A DNA stretch of 16,125 nt, taken from an uncultured Bacilli bacterium. Lineage in GTDB: Bacteria > Bacillota_I > Bacilli_A > RF39 > UBA660. The stretch spans positions 1-16,125 of the forward strand of contig CAKPAK010000038.1 of NCBI GenBank assembly GCA_934132915.1, in the 5' to 3' direction. Made by a program: the position numbers and the translations under genes. Position 1 is the first letter of the stretch, and the number at the start of each line of letters is the position of its first letter. Below are positions 7,569 through 15,876 of the stretch, piece after piece. The notes below the pieces were generated by a model that was not told the DNA's origin, made no database searches, and saw only the letters and a list, made by a program, of their open reading frames with translations.

Positions 7569-9356
7569 TTATTTCGACAAATTCCCTTTTAAATACTTTT
7601 TTAAAATATGATCTAATTCATAGCGATCAATTGGTTTAGATAAATAATCATCAAAACCGCTTTCTAAGTATTTTTCTTTTTGACCACTTGTAGCATTGGC
7701 GGTTAGGGCAACAATTGGAATATAGTATCCATCAACCCGACCGATTTTTTTGATTAGCTTCATGGTTTCTGTGCCACTTAAACCTGGCATTAAATCATCC
7801 ATTAAAATTAAATCAAAATTACAATCTTGATCAAGAATATCTAAGCACTCTTGTCCACTTCCTGATTCTGTAACCTCAACGCTATAGGGGGCTAATAAGC
7901 GGGCAGCTACTTTTAAATTTAGTTTATTATCATCGACAATTAGAATTCTTTTGCCTGTTGCTTTAAATGGTTTGAATTCCTTTTGTCTTTTCATGGATTT
8001 CTCTTGTTTTTCACTAATGATTTTTTGATCCAGTGTTACCATAAAACAAGCGCCTTTTCCGAAAGTACTACTTACTTCAAGAGTTCCTCCCATTTTTTCA
8101 ATTAGATAATTGGTAACCGATAGATTTAGATTGCTTTGTTCGGTTGTTTCAATTGGATTGTAAATTTTGGCAATTTCTTCTTCTTTGAAGCCACGCCCAG
8201 TATCGGATACTTCTATTTTTAAGCGACATAAAGTTTCTGATTTTATTCTTGATACTTTTAATGTTATCGTTCCTTTTTCTGTATATTTAATTGCATTTTT
8301 TAAAAGATTCAAAATAATTTGACTGATTCTCTCGGAATCCCCCCATAGTACTTCTGGAATATTTTTCTCAATTTCTATTTGAAAATCTATCGATTTATCT
8401 CTTAGTTTTGTTTGGGCAATTTCGATAATGCTATCAAACATGTCATAAACATTATAATTTTCAGGAATGATAGCTAATTCTCCTGATTCAATAATCGATA
8501 AATCAATTAGTCCATTAATGACGTCAATTAAATCTCTAGAAGCAATTCTCATATCTGCAACATCTTTTTTGATTTCTTTGATGTCCTCTGTATCCATAAT
8601 AATTTGACTAAATCCATCAATTGTATTAATTGGTGTTCTTATCTCATGGGAAATATTTTTTAAGAAAGCTACTTTATCGATATTTTGTTCTCGATTATAA
8701 GCATTTTCTAGACGTAAACTTTCTAATTCCGCAATCCCCATATTTTCGATGGTTAAGTAAAGATAAAAAATAATGATAATATTTCCGATAGTTAAAAAAT
8801 CTAGGGTATTAAAATAATATTGCGCTAAAGTAGAGAGAATGCCAATTGTAAAGACGATCCAAAAGTGATAAAAATTTTTTTTCTTGGCTGACTGCATAAC
8901 TTTTAAAAGTAAGACAAAAGTAAGTACAAAATAAATGATCAAGAAAAATAAAGTAAATTGATTTAAGGAAGGCATTTTCGCGGGAATAAGCAAAAGTATG
9001 ATGGTATGAAAGATGACTAAACCTATATAACACTTTTTAAAAAGGGACACTTTTTTTTGTAATATACTAGAACGACTACAATATTTTTCTTTTAAATAGG
9101 TATTTATCATATAAAAAGTTATTCCAAGATAACTACTTAAGGTAAGTATTGCATAGAGTTTCTTTAAAATCACTGCTGGTTGATTTATCAATAATGCAAT
9201 CGCGATTATGGTGTCAATTAAAGTTAGAAAGTATGCGAGTAACAATAAATACTGATAATTTTTGTCTTGTGAAGGAACTTTATCTTTCTTAAGCGCGTAA
9301 AAAATCATGAATAAAGTCATTAATATTAACCCTAAAATTTGAATTTGATATGCCAT
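7569..9356 (-). CDS. Seven-TM hybrid sensor histidine kinase with receiver domain
   Basis: A 595-residue membrane kinase. Seven hydrophobic segments (about 5-22, 36-57, 62-86, 107-126, 133-152, 164-182, 188-204) form the sensor with no large outside domain. The HisKA phospho-acceptor is H237 (NISHEIRTP), the N-box has N354 (LKNAIKYT) and the G1 box is DTGRG at 385-389. The G2 box, normally GxGLGL, reads QSNLNLS (407-413), so its glycines are lost. The receiver domain (about 470-590) is intact: VDDN at its start, phospho-accepting D520 (LILMDDLMP), T in ALTANA, and K in LSKP. With the Hpt gene two positions on it makes a His-Asp-His relay. ATG at 9356 has GAGGAG 9 nt upstream and its own promoter at 9383-9411. 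The signal is unknown; the neighbouring wall peptidase hints at the envelope. Confidence 0.93.
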   Translation of the reverse strand: MAYQIQILGLILMTLFMIFYALKKDKVPSQDKNYQYLLLLAYFLTLIDTIIAIALLINQPAVILKKLYAILTLSSYLGITFYMINTYLKEKYCSRSSILQKKVSLFKKCYIGLVIFHTIILLLIPAKMPSLNQFTLFFLIIYFVLTFVLLLKVMQSAKKKNFYHFWIVFTIGILSTLAQYYFNTLDFLTIGNIIIIFYLYLTIENMGIAELESLRLENAYNREQNIDKVAFLKNISHEIRTPINTIDGFSQIIMDTEDIKEIKKDVADMRIASRDLIDVINGLIDLSIIESGELAIIPENYNVYDMFDSIIEIAQTKLRDKSIDFQIEIEKNIPEVLWGDSERISQIILNLLKNAIKYTEKGTITLKVSRIKSETLCRLKIEVSDTGRGFKEEEIAKIYNPIETTEQSNLNLSVTNYLIEKMGGTLEVSSTFGKGACFMVTLDQKIISEKQEKSMKRQKEFKPFKATGKRILIVDDNKLNLKVAARLLAPYSVEVTESGSGQECLDILDQDCNFDLILMDDLMPGLSGTETMKLIKKIGRVDGYYIPIVALTANATSGQKEKYLESGFDDYLSKPIDRYELDHILKKYLKGNLSK

Positions 9357-9382
9357 ATATACACACTCCTCATATTATGGTA

Positions 9383-9411
9383 ATTATATCAAAAAATTGG
9401 GGTTTTGTATA
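9383..9411 (-). promoter_or_regulatory. Promoter of the kinase/peptidase/Hpt operon
   Basis: TATAAT (9388-9383) with an extended TGA before it, and TATACA (9411-9406) 17 nt upstream. The -35 element lies just past the stop codon of the site-2 protease gene (9417-9415), so the two units abut without a terminator and read-through from upstream is likely. Confidence 0.75.
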
Positions 9412-9414
9412 GTC

Positions 9415-10194
9415 TTATTTTGGTTTAAAATACCAGGATAAATATTCTTTTTCGGGATAATAAGTTTTGTTCTTTTTGATTAAGTGAATTTTATTTCGAT
9501 ACATCCTTGTTATCTTTGTAATTTTCTTTAGACGTAAATTTTTCTCGGGATAAAGATACCTCTCTAAGAGAAATTTTTGATAAAGATACCTTCTATTTTG
9601 ATAAAATTTCATCAAGTAGTAAAGTAAAATAGAAAAGATAATGATGGTTGAATAGTTATGGTGATAAAGAGGAAGAAGAAAGAATACTATGATGGTTAAA
9701 AAAGAAGTAATGATACTCAAGTGATTTGCTTTTTGATAAGGCATAAAATGTTGAAATAAGAGAGAGATTATTTTTCCTCCATCTAAAGGATAAATTGGTA
9801 ATAAATTAAAGAAAATAATTTCTCTATTATATAAAGTAAATAATTCCATGGTATAAGTTCTAATGAAGTATTTTTGATGGAGAAAACAAATTAAGAGATA
9901 ATAAGCAAATTGGATAATTACCCCTGACGAGGCGATAAAGAATTCTTGATGAATATTTCTGTTAAGGTAATCCTCTAAAACGGTTTTCCCACCATAGGGA
10001 TAAAAAATTATCTTCTTTACAAAAACATGGCATAAAAAGGCCGCTAGACAATGACCTAGTTCATGAATCAATAATAGAGAAAAAAAGATCATTAAATTTA
10101 AATAATGGCCTGTTAAGATATAACCTAGTGCAACTAAATAGGTGGTAAAATGAATCTCTATGAATTTTGAACTTTTATGGATCCCTTCTCGCAT
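9415..10194 (-). CDS. M50 site-2 protease, SpoIVFB-like
   Basis: A membrane zinc protease of 259 residues that would cleave substrates within the lipid bilayer. The first zinc motif HELGH is at 44-48 (from the ATG at 10194), and the third ligand is D138 in NLLPIYPLDGG, which is the SpoIVFB/S2P pattern. Several hydrophobic segments (about 19-45, 85-110, 120-140, 160-195) and a basic C-terminal tail (RNRRYLYQ..KKITKITR) are seen. In sporulating Bacillus, SpoIVFB processes pro-sigma-K with SpoIVFA next to it; no SpoIVFA is here, so another substrate, such as an anti-sigma factor, is possible. An earlier in-frame ATG at 10206 has no ribosome site. Either start lies inside the end of the activase gene, an overlap of 37 or 49 nt, so translation is coupled. 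Confidence 0.88.
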   Translation of the reverse strand: MREGIHKSSKFIEIHFTTYLVALGYILTGHYLNLMIFFSLLLIHELGHCLAAFLCHVFVKKIIFYPYGGKTVLEDYLNRNIHQEFFIASSGVIIQFAYYLLICFLHQKYFIRTYTMELFTLYNREIIFFNLLPIYPLDGGKIISLLFQHFMPYQKANHLSIITSFLTIIVFFLLPLYHHNYSTIIIFSILLYYLMKFYQNRRYLYQKFLLERYLYPEKNLRLKKITKITRMYRNKIHLIKKNKTYYPEKEYLSWYFKPK

Positions 10195-11117
10195 CGATTT
10201 CCCCATGAGTCTATAATTTGATTATTTCTTTTTACACAAATAATTTCGCAGTGATTGGCACATCCATTACAATTTAATCCTTTCGTTTCAAATTTTATCT
10301 TTTCAATGTCAAAAGAGAAAGGGATTTCTTTTTTGGTGTTTTTGGCTAAAATGGCTGCACCAAGGGATCCCATTAAATGAGAATTTTTATCGACTAAAAT
10401 GGGCTCTTTGGTGAGTTCTTCAAAAGCCTTAATTACCCCTATGTTTTTGCTAACTCCGCCTTGGAATACAATTGGTCCAATAATCTTTTTTCCCTTTCCT
10501 ACGTTATTGAGATAATTGATGGCTACACTTCGGCATAATCCGGCGATTAAATCTTCTTTTTTACAACCAATTTGTGCTTTATGGACTAAATCAGACTCCG
10601 CAAAAACAGTGCACCTCGCTGCAATAGAAGTTGGGTTTTTACTGGTTAAGGCTATTTTACCAAATTCTTTGACATCAACACCTAGACGCTTAGATTGTGC
10701 ACTTAAGAAAGAGCCAGTACCGGCTGCACATAAAGTATTCATGGCATAATCTACGACAATTCCATTTTTTAAAAGGATAATTTTTGAATCTTGCCCACCA
10801 ATTTCGAATATTGTTCGTACGTCTGGATAAATAGAAGTTGTTCCTATAGCATGCGCGGTAATTTCATTTTTAATGATACTTGCTTTTAACATGGTTCCAA
10901 TTAGTTTGCGTGCTGAACCAGTCGTCCCGACCGATACGACTTGATACTTTTTTAAATCTAGTTTATTTTTTAAAATACTGATTAATTTTTTTACTGCTTG
11001 AATGGGATTTCCTTCAGTAAGTAAGTACTCACTTGCTAAAATATGATTTTCTTTATCAATAATTACGCCTTTTGTAGAGATAGAACCAATATCTATTCCT
11101 AAATATGCTTTTTCCAT
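10158..11117 (-). CDS. 2-hydroxyacyl-CoA dehydratase activase-like ATPase (BadF/BcrA family)
   Basis: An actin-fold (ASKHA) ATPase of 319 residues that in known systems uses ATP to push one electron from a 4Fe-4S cluster into a dehydratase. Seen: the phosphate-binding loop GIDIGSISTKG (7-17), FEIGGQDSK in the second lobe, and the two cluster cysteines C130 (NTLCAAGTG) and C169 (ARCTVFAES), 39 residues apart as in HgdC. A C-terminal extension carries further cysteines (CNGCANHC, then EIIC and NRCEKG), a segment that in large fused activases leads into a DUF2229 domain, which is absent here. No dehydratase subunit is in the window, so its partner is unknown. The ATG has a perfect AAGGAGG 6 nt upstream. 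The stop lies inside the downstream protease gene. No clear promoter was found at 11121-11180. Confidence 0.9.
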   Translation of the reverse strand: MEKAYLGIDIGSISTKGVIIDKENHILASEYLLTEGNPIQAVKKLISILKNKLDLKKYQVVSVGTTGSARKLIGTMLKASIIKNEITAHAIGTTSIYPDVRTIFEIGGQDSKIILLKNGIVVDYAMNTLCAAGTGSFLSAQSKRLGVDVKEFGKIALTSKNPTSIAARCTVFAESDLVHKAQIGCKKEDLIAGLCRSVAINYLNNVGKGKKIIGPIVFQGGVSKNIGVIKAFEELTKEPILVDKNSHLMGSLGAAILAKNTKKEIPFSFDIEKIKFETKGLNCNGCANHCEIICVKRNNQIIDSWGNRCEKGSIKVQNS

Positions 11118-11173
11118 TTTGTTCCTCCTTAATAAAGATTATGATAAGAAGGTTATCCTTTATGCTATAGTTT

Positions 11174-11200
11174 AAAAAAAATCATGATACAAATCATGAC
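11174..11200 (-). terminator. Terminator of the large surface-protein gene
   Basis: A 7-bp perfect stem (TCATGAT at 11182-11188, ATCATGA at 11193-11199) with a 4-nt loop and an eight-T tail on the minus strand. The plus side also has a T-rich stretch after a C, so it may work in both directions, though no plus-strand gene is present. Confidence 0.85.
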
Positions 11201-11224
11201 TTTTCTTTTTTTGTTTTATTATAT

Positions 11225-14200
11225 TTAGTGCGTATCTTTAGTTACACGACTATGAATAGTAATCTTTCCATCATCTGTAATATTTTTATAATATGTGTCG
11301 CTTCTTGCACTGATTGTACCACCGTTCATGACAATTTTTCCTCCAGTTGCACATCGGAGAACATAATATTTATAGTTATAGACTGTACCAGTAAAAGCTT
11401 GAGGAAAGTGAACATAACCATGCTCATCCATTACTGTATACCAATCTTTTGTACTAGAGTCTTGACGAATATCCGCAGATCCAGTAATATGAATTGTACA
11501 TGCTTGTGTACAAGTACTCCAAGTTTGTGCTGAAAAGTTCCGAATGGTGTGTGCATTACCAGATGTGTACAAAGATGTATTGCTAAGCCAAACTAATCCA
11601 GTTCTATTGGAATCAGTACCGTTTTGTATAGCGGCATGGCCTTCAGTAGTTATCCTAGAGGAATTAAGTGTCAATTGGCCTGTATTGAAGATTCCAATTC
11701 CTCCGGTAGAAGATATTATTGTACTATTTATTGTTAGATACCCATTATTGTTAGTAATTGCTCTTCCAGATGAATTACTAATTGTACCAGTTCCGTTACT
11801 ATTAATTACTAATGTATTTAATGAAGAATTAGTAATATGTGTATTACTTAACAGATATCCTCCAAGATTTAGGGTTAAATTTTTATTAAAAGTAGCTGAT
11901 TGATTACTAGCATTATCTTGGACTGTAATTGTTGCTCCAGCATTTGCAACTGAAATTGCTTCTGCTAGACTATTTCTTCCTGTTGCTGGACTACTAATTG
12001 CATAAATAGTTGATGACCAATGTGCATATAAGGTTATATTTCCACTTGGTGTATAACTAGCACTACCACCGCCTACACTCGTTCCCCCGCTAGCTGCTGT
12101 ATACCATCCGTCAAACAAATAACCAGATCTAGTTTCTGGAGTTGGTAAAGTAATTGCATTTGATGTCCAATAAGCATATAAAGTCGTATCAGCGGCAAGA
12201 TTCCAATTTCTACTCCCCCCCCCACTACTATTGAAATATTGTGTGCCTCCTCCACCAGTACTTGTATAATAACCATTAAAAGTATAATTTGCTGTTGCTG
12301 AACTTGTACCAACTGAACCACCATTTCCATTAAAACTAACGGTGTAACTTCTCGTTGGAATTGTAATATTTGAAGGAGTTGATCCAAATGTTACTGTAGC
12401 ACTTGTTGTTCCTGCAGAGGTAGCGCTTTGATTATTAAAAGTCACAGTATAATTGTTTGCTGACCAATTAGGACCGTTAACTGATATTTTTTCAAAAATA
12501 ACGGTTGAAACGGAAGAAGCTGTATAACCTGTTACGGCGTTTGGAACAAGTTCTAAAGTACCCCCATAAGGAACACTTGCCCAATAATCTTTCTGATCTG
12601 AAGCAACAGTTGTTCCATTAACTTTAATAGAATAAGTAAAGCCATCTAGCCCAGACCAATATAATGTTCCGGCAATGACTGGATTTATATCAATGCTATA
12701 TACTTCTGGAGTCCAATGTGCATATAAAGTATGATTATTTGGAGAAACAATGGTTGTATTTTCATCTACTAAAGTTCCTCCTTCTGCTGCTGTATACCAT
12801 CCATCAAAAGTATATCCCGTCCTAGTTGGAGATGTTCCAATTGGAGAATATTTCACACCATATCCATAAGTATATGTTTTAACCTCTGAAGTTCTTACTT
12901 TGCGAACATCTACTTTAATTTTATAATTGCTAAAAGTATATCCTTTCTCTAAATAAAGCCAATTATAAAGCATTTTTCCCTCGGAGGCACCTGTGGATGA
13001 AACGGTCAATGTAGCACTACTGGAACCACTACTTGGGAACCCAATATCTACATTATTTCGTGATGATGATAACCCTCCAAGGTTATCTTGTTTTACTTCT
13101 AATGCCATACATCCAGTACCGCTGAAACTACCAGAAACATACGTTAAAGTTACTTTATACTGTTCCCCAGAAGTGAAAGTATATCCTCCTAGTCTAAATA
13201 ATTCTATGCCAACATTATCGTTGGAAGTAGTTCCATTTAAGGTTAAGATAGAGCCTGAAGCACTTGCGCTAATACCTCCAACGTTTTTACTCGTAGTTGT
13301 AAAAATATTATCATTAGCATCATAAGTAACATTTACTTTAATTTCACTCCAATTTGCATAAACGGAATAATTTTTGGTTGTATTCATAATTGTATCTGAC
13401 GTTATTTTTGTTCCTCCACTAGTTGTGGTGTACCAACCATTGAAAGTATATCCTGGTTGAGCTGAAGATAATAGCGTTCCAAATGTTTTTCCATAAGTTT
13501 TAGATTCACTACTATAAAGACTAATATTTCCTAGTTTTAAAGTTGTGGTAGTGCCATCTGCGGCAGCTCCATAGTTGAAAGCAAAATACACATCGCTACC
13601 TGTTCCGGTAAAGGTAATTGTTTTTGTTACTTTACTTGTTGTTGCTGAGGTTGGAATATACTCATTAACAATGACATTATCGGTATTGTCAGTATCCGTT
13701 GGTGCAGATGATAAGATTTGATACAAAACACCATTATATCCAGATAAAGCAGTATAAGCTGTTGGAACTTCATAATCAAAAGTAAGCGTATATTTTCTCC
13801 CGTTAATTGTTCCGATTGGTAAATAAACCGTTTCCCAACCACTTGCGCCTGCTACTGCAACAGTATTCATTTTAGTCGAACTATCATAAGTAATGGAAAA
13901 TCTTTCAGGATAAAGAAAATTCCAATTATTCATATTTTCTTTTTGATAGTTTTCATTAAAATTCACGGTATAACTATTTGGTTCCCAAACCGCATACAAA
14001 TTAACAATACCATTGTCAACATTGGTTAAGTCCTTAACACTTTGACCATTACTATAAATTACATCTCCAACGGGACTTGTACTCCATCCTTTAAAAGTAA
14101 ATCCCGTTTTTGTATATGTATTCGATGTAAGTTCTTTACTTACACCATGATTAAATGATTCACTTACGGTCGTAATATTATCAGAAAGTAATTTTTTGGC

Positions 14201-15751
14201 GGCTTCTTCTAAGGTGATTCCCGAATATTTTGTTCTATCTGCTAAACCACTTGTATCTGTAACATCTCCACTCATCCAATAACCAAGATTTGAATAATAA
14301 TAAGTTACTCCATCTTGGGTAAAACTACCACTATAAGTTAATGTTGTACTAGCATCATAAGAGGTATAGTAGGCAACAGAGTTTGCGGTCGTTCCTACTA
14401 ATAATGGTCCAGTATATTCTCCTCCATAGTGGTAAGCGACTAAACAAGGATCAGCATATTTCTTGTAAAAAAGTCTTCCACTTAAATTAGCAATAACTTG
14501 ATCTGTTCCAGATAAATAATCTTTATTATTATAAAATTTTACAAGATAAGTATTGGCTATCCATTTACTGTATAAAGTAATATTTTTAGTAACTTTATAA
14601 CTGTCACCAGCATTTCCTACTTTATTTTGAAATTTAGCATCGCTATACCAACCATCTAGTCTATAGTTTGTTTTTGTGGTGGTAGGTAACGTAATTGTGC
14701 CATTTCCTGACCATTTTGCATATAATCGAACAACGCCATCTGCTTCTACAATTGTATCACTTTCAACTTTATTGATATAATCTTCATCTAAATACCAACC
14801 ATCAAACGTATAGGTTACACTTCTTGTATTTTCTGTATCGGCTAAAAATTGTAGTTTTGGTTGGGTCTTTTCTTTGGAAAAAGTAGAATTTGAGGAAGTA
14901 CTTAAGTTAGTAATGGTACTTCCACCTAGGGTGTTAAAGGTTACTGTATTGGTTTTTGTTGGTGTTTCTAGTGTTCCATAAGGTTGTCCTTTAATTACAT
15001 ACTTTTTCTCCGGACTTGTTAAACTTCCTCCATTTAATAAATACTGAACTTGATAACGATTGGTACACATTGAATCAGACAAAGTGGTTGATGGATGTCT
15101 TGTTAATGTTTGTTTTCCCTCGGTGTATAATTCTACTTCGATTTTTCCGGATAAACTTTGTTCAAGCAAAGCCGATTGATCGTCTTTTGATGTACATGAA
15201 CTTAAGTCAGTAGATTGGCATGAATCACTTAACCAAAGATAGAAAACATAATTATCATATCCCGTTTTGGTAGAACTATAACTTGGTAAATCTTGTTGAA
15301 TTGTTGTGAGTAAGAATCTTCCATTTTCATCAACGGTATCAAATTTATAATCTAGTGATCCGCTCGTTAAATCCGTCCCATTCTTTACTAATTTCCATTT
15401 TACATAGGGACTTAATAATACACAGTTTGCGGTTAAGTCTTTGATGGCAATATCATAAATAATTTTATCATTATTATTGGTGCTTGCTCCTCCAACTGTA
15501 AATTCAATTTTCATCACATTATTTTGATTACTTTCATCCTCTACTTCTGAATCTATAATTGGTGTTAGCGTTAAATTACTAGAATCAAACTCAGTATTTC
15601 CATATGCAGACTCATCAATTTTTACAATTCCTGTTGTTAATCCTAATGATATTGTTGAAGTAGACAAGGCATAAGTAATACCAAGACTAATTAATAATAT
15701 GGCTACAATATAGACCATTAGTATTCTTTTATCTTGAAAATATTTTTTCAT
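11225..15751 (-). CDS. Giant exported InlB-repeat surface protein with beta-helix-like C-terminus
   Basis: An exported protein of 1508 residues. Residues 10-28 form a signal or membrane segment after MKKYFQDKR, with possible cleavage after TYA (26-28); an N-terminal beta domain resembles the TasA/camelysin type (29-220). Then come seven InlB B-type (Listeria-Bacteroides, Flg_new) repeats, marked by YTFDGWY...LYAHW: 314-347, 363-397, 551-589, 768-801, 980-1013, 1156-1195, 1211-1245. Two probable beta-sandwich, carbohydrate-binding-like domains lie at about 596-745 and 803-950. Residues about 1260-1500 look like a right-handed beta-helix (short N-, S- and G-rich strands). There is no LPxTG or C-terminal membrane anchor, so it is either secreted or held by the N-terminal helix. 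A GTG start at 15763 is also possible, but AAGGTGG fits ATG at 15751. A nine-G tract at 12215-12223 lies inside repeat 6. Confidence 0.88.
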   Translation of the reverse strand: MKKYFQDKRILMVYIVAILLISLGITYALSTSTISLGLTTGIVKIDESAYGNTEFDSSNLTLTPIIDSEVEDESNQNNVMKIEFTVGGASTNNNDKIIYDIAIKDLTANCVLLSPYVKWKLVKNGTDLTSGSLDYKFDTVDENGRFLLTTIQQDLPSYSSTKTGYDNYVFYLWLSDSCQSTDLSSCTSKDDQSALLEQSLSGKIEVELYTEGKQTLTRHPSTTLSDSMCTNRYQVQYLLNGGSLTSPEKKYVIKGQPYGTLETPTKTNTVTFNTLGGSTITNLSTSSNSTFSKEKTQPKLQFLADTENTRSVTYTFDGWYLDEDYINKVESDTIVEADGVVRLYAKWSGNGTITLPTTTKTNYRLDGWYSDAKFQNKVGNAGDSYKVTKNITLYSKWIANTYLVKFYNNKDYLSGTDQVIANLSGRLFYKKYADPCLVAYHYGGEYTGPLLVGTTANSVAYYTSYDASTTLTYSGSFTQDGVTYYYSNLGYWMSGDVTDTSGLADRTKYSGITLEEAAKKLLSDNITTVSESFNHGVSKELTSNTYTKTGFTFKGWSTSPVGDVIYSNGQSVKDLTNVDNGIVNLYAVWEPNSYTVNFNENYQKENMNNWNFLYPERFSITYDSSTKMNTVAVAGASGWETVYLPIGTINGRKYTLTFDYEVPTAYTALSGYNGVLYQILSSAPTDTDNTDNVIVNEYIPTSATTSKVTKTITFTGTGSDVYFAFNYGAAADGTTTTLKLGNISLYSSESKTYGKTFGTLLSSAQPGYTFNGWYTTTSGGTKITSDTIMNTTKNYSVYANWSEIKVNVTYDANDNIFTTTSKNVGGISASASGSILTLNGTTSNDNVGIELFRLGGYTFTSGEQYKVTLTYVSGSFSGTGCMALEVKQDNLGGLSSSRNNVDIGFPSSGSSSATLTVSSTGASEGKMLYNWLYLEKGYTFSNYKIKVDVRKVRTSEVKTYTYGYGVKYSPIGTSPTRTGYTFDGWYTAAEGGTLVDENTTIVSPNNHTLYAHWTPEVYSIDINPVIAGTLYWSGLDGFTYSIKVNGTTVASDQKDYWASVPYGGTLELVPNAVTGYTASSVSTVIFEKISVNGPNWSANNYTVTFNNQSATSAGTTSATVTFGSTPSNITIPTRSYTVSFNGNGGSVGTSSATANYTFNGYYTSTGGGGTQYFNSSGGGSRNWNLAADTTLYAYWTSNAITLPTPETRSGYLFDGWYTAASGGTSVGGGSASYTPSGNITLYAHWSSTIYAISSPATGRNSLAEAISVANAGATITVQDNASNQSATFNKNLTLNLGGYLLSNTHITNSSLNTLVINSNGTGTISNSSGRAITNNNGYLTINSTIISSTGGIGIFNTGQLTLNSSRITTEGHAAIQNGTDSNRTGLVWLSNTSLYTSGNAHTIRNFSAQTWSTCTQACTIHITGSADIRQDSSTKDWYTVMDEHGYVHFPQAFTGTVYNYKYYVLRCATGGKIVMNGGTISARSDTYYKNITDDGKITIHSRVTKDTH
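12215..12223 (-). repeat. Nine-G homopolymer tract in the surface-protein gene
   Basis: On the coding strand GGGGGGGGG encodes G1177-G1179 within repeat 6. A loss of one G would shift into a frame that stays open for 46 codons to a stop at 12075-12073; a gain of one G gives GAG TAG, an immediate stop. Both would remove the last 330 or so residues, including repeat 7 and the beta-helix region. Confidence 0.9.
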
Positions 15752-15759
15752 CCTCATCA

Positions 15760-15766
15760 CCACCTT
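15760..15766 (-). promoter_or_regulatory. Ribosome binding site deciding the surface-protein start
   Basis: AAGGTGG lies 8 nt before ATG at 15751. It overlaps the alternative GTG at 15763 and is only 2 nt from the ATG at 15757, so 15751 is preferred. Confidence 0.75.
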
Positions 15767-15797
15767 ATTCCCTAGACCATCTATTTTATCTATAATT

Positions 15798-15825
15798 AGT
15801 ATATCATAAAATTATGAAAAGGCAA
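15798..15825 (-). promoter_or_regulatory. Promoter of the surface-protein gene
   Basis: TTGCCT (15825-15820) and TATACT (15803-15798) are separated by 16 nt, with an extended TGA before the -10 box. A perfect 12-bp inverted repeat (CATAATTTTATG on the minus strand, 15816-15805) lies entirely within the spacer, where a repressor could bind. Confidence 0.75.
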
Positions 15826-15847
15826 GTTCCTGATCAGTATTTTACCG

Positions 15848-15876
15848 AAAAAAAGAAAGCAAGATTACTTACTTTC
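15848..15876 (-). terminator. Terminator of whiA, with the stop codon in its loop
   Basis: On the minus strand GAAAGTAAG (15876-15868) pairs with CTTGCTTTC (15863-15855) with one U-G pair, and the four-base loop TAAT contains the whiA stop codon TAA (15867-15865). A tail of seven T follows. The last three codons of whiA thus form the 5' arm. Confidence 0.85.

Noticed and set aside
11228..11903. Two plus-strand open frames opposite the 3' end of the surface-protein gene (11228-11533 and 11544-11903).
   Set aside because: Antisense shadows of low-complexity Ser/Thr/Asn coding sequence, with no recognisable domain, ribosome site or promoter.
12073..12387. An open frame of 104 codons on the minus strand within the surface-protein gene.
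   Set aside because: It is an out-of-frame shadow without a ribosome site; its only use is as the tail after a one-base loss in the G run.
12993..13325. Plus-strand open frame of 110 codons opposite the surface-protein gene.
   Set aside because: Antisense shadow of a repeat-rich gene, with no ribosome site or known motif.
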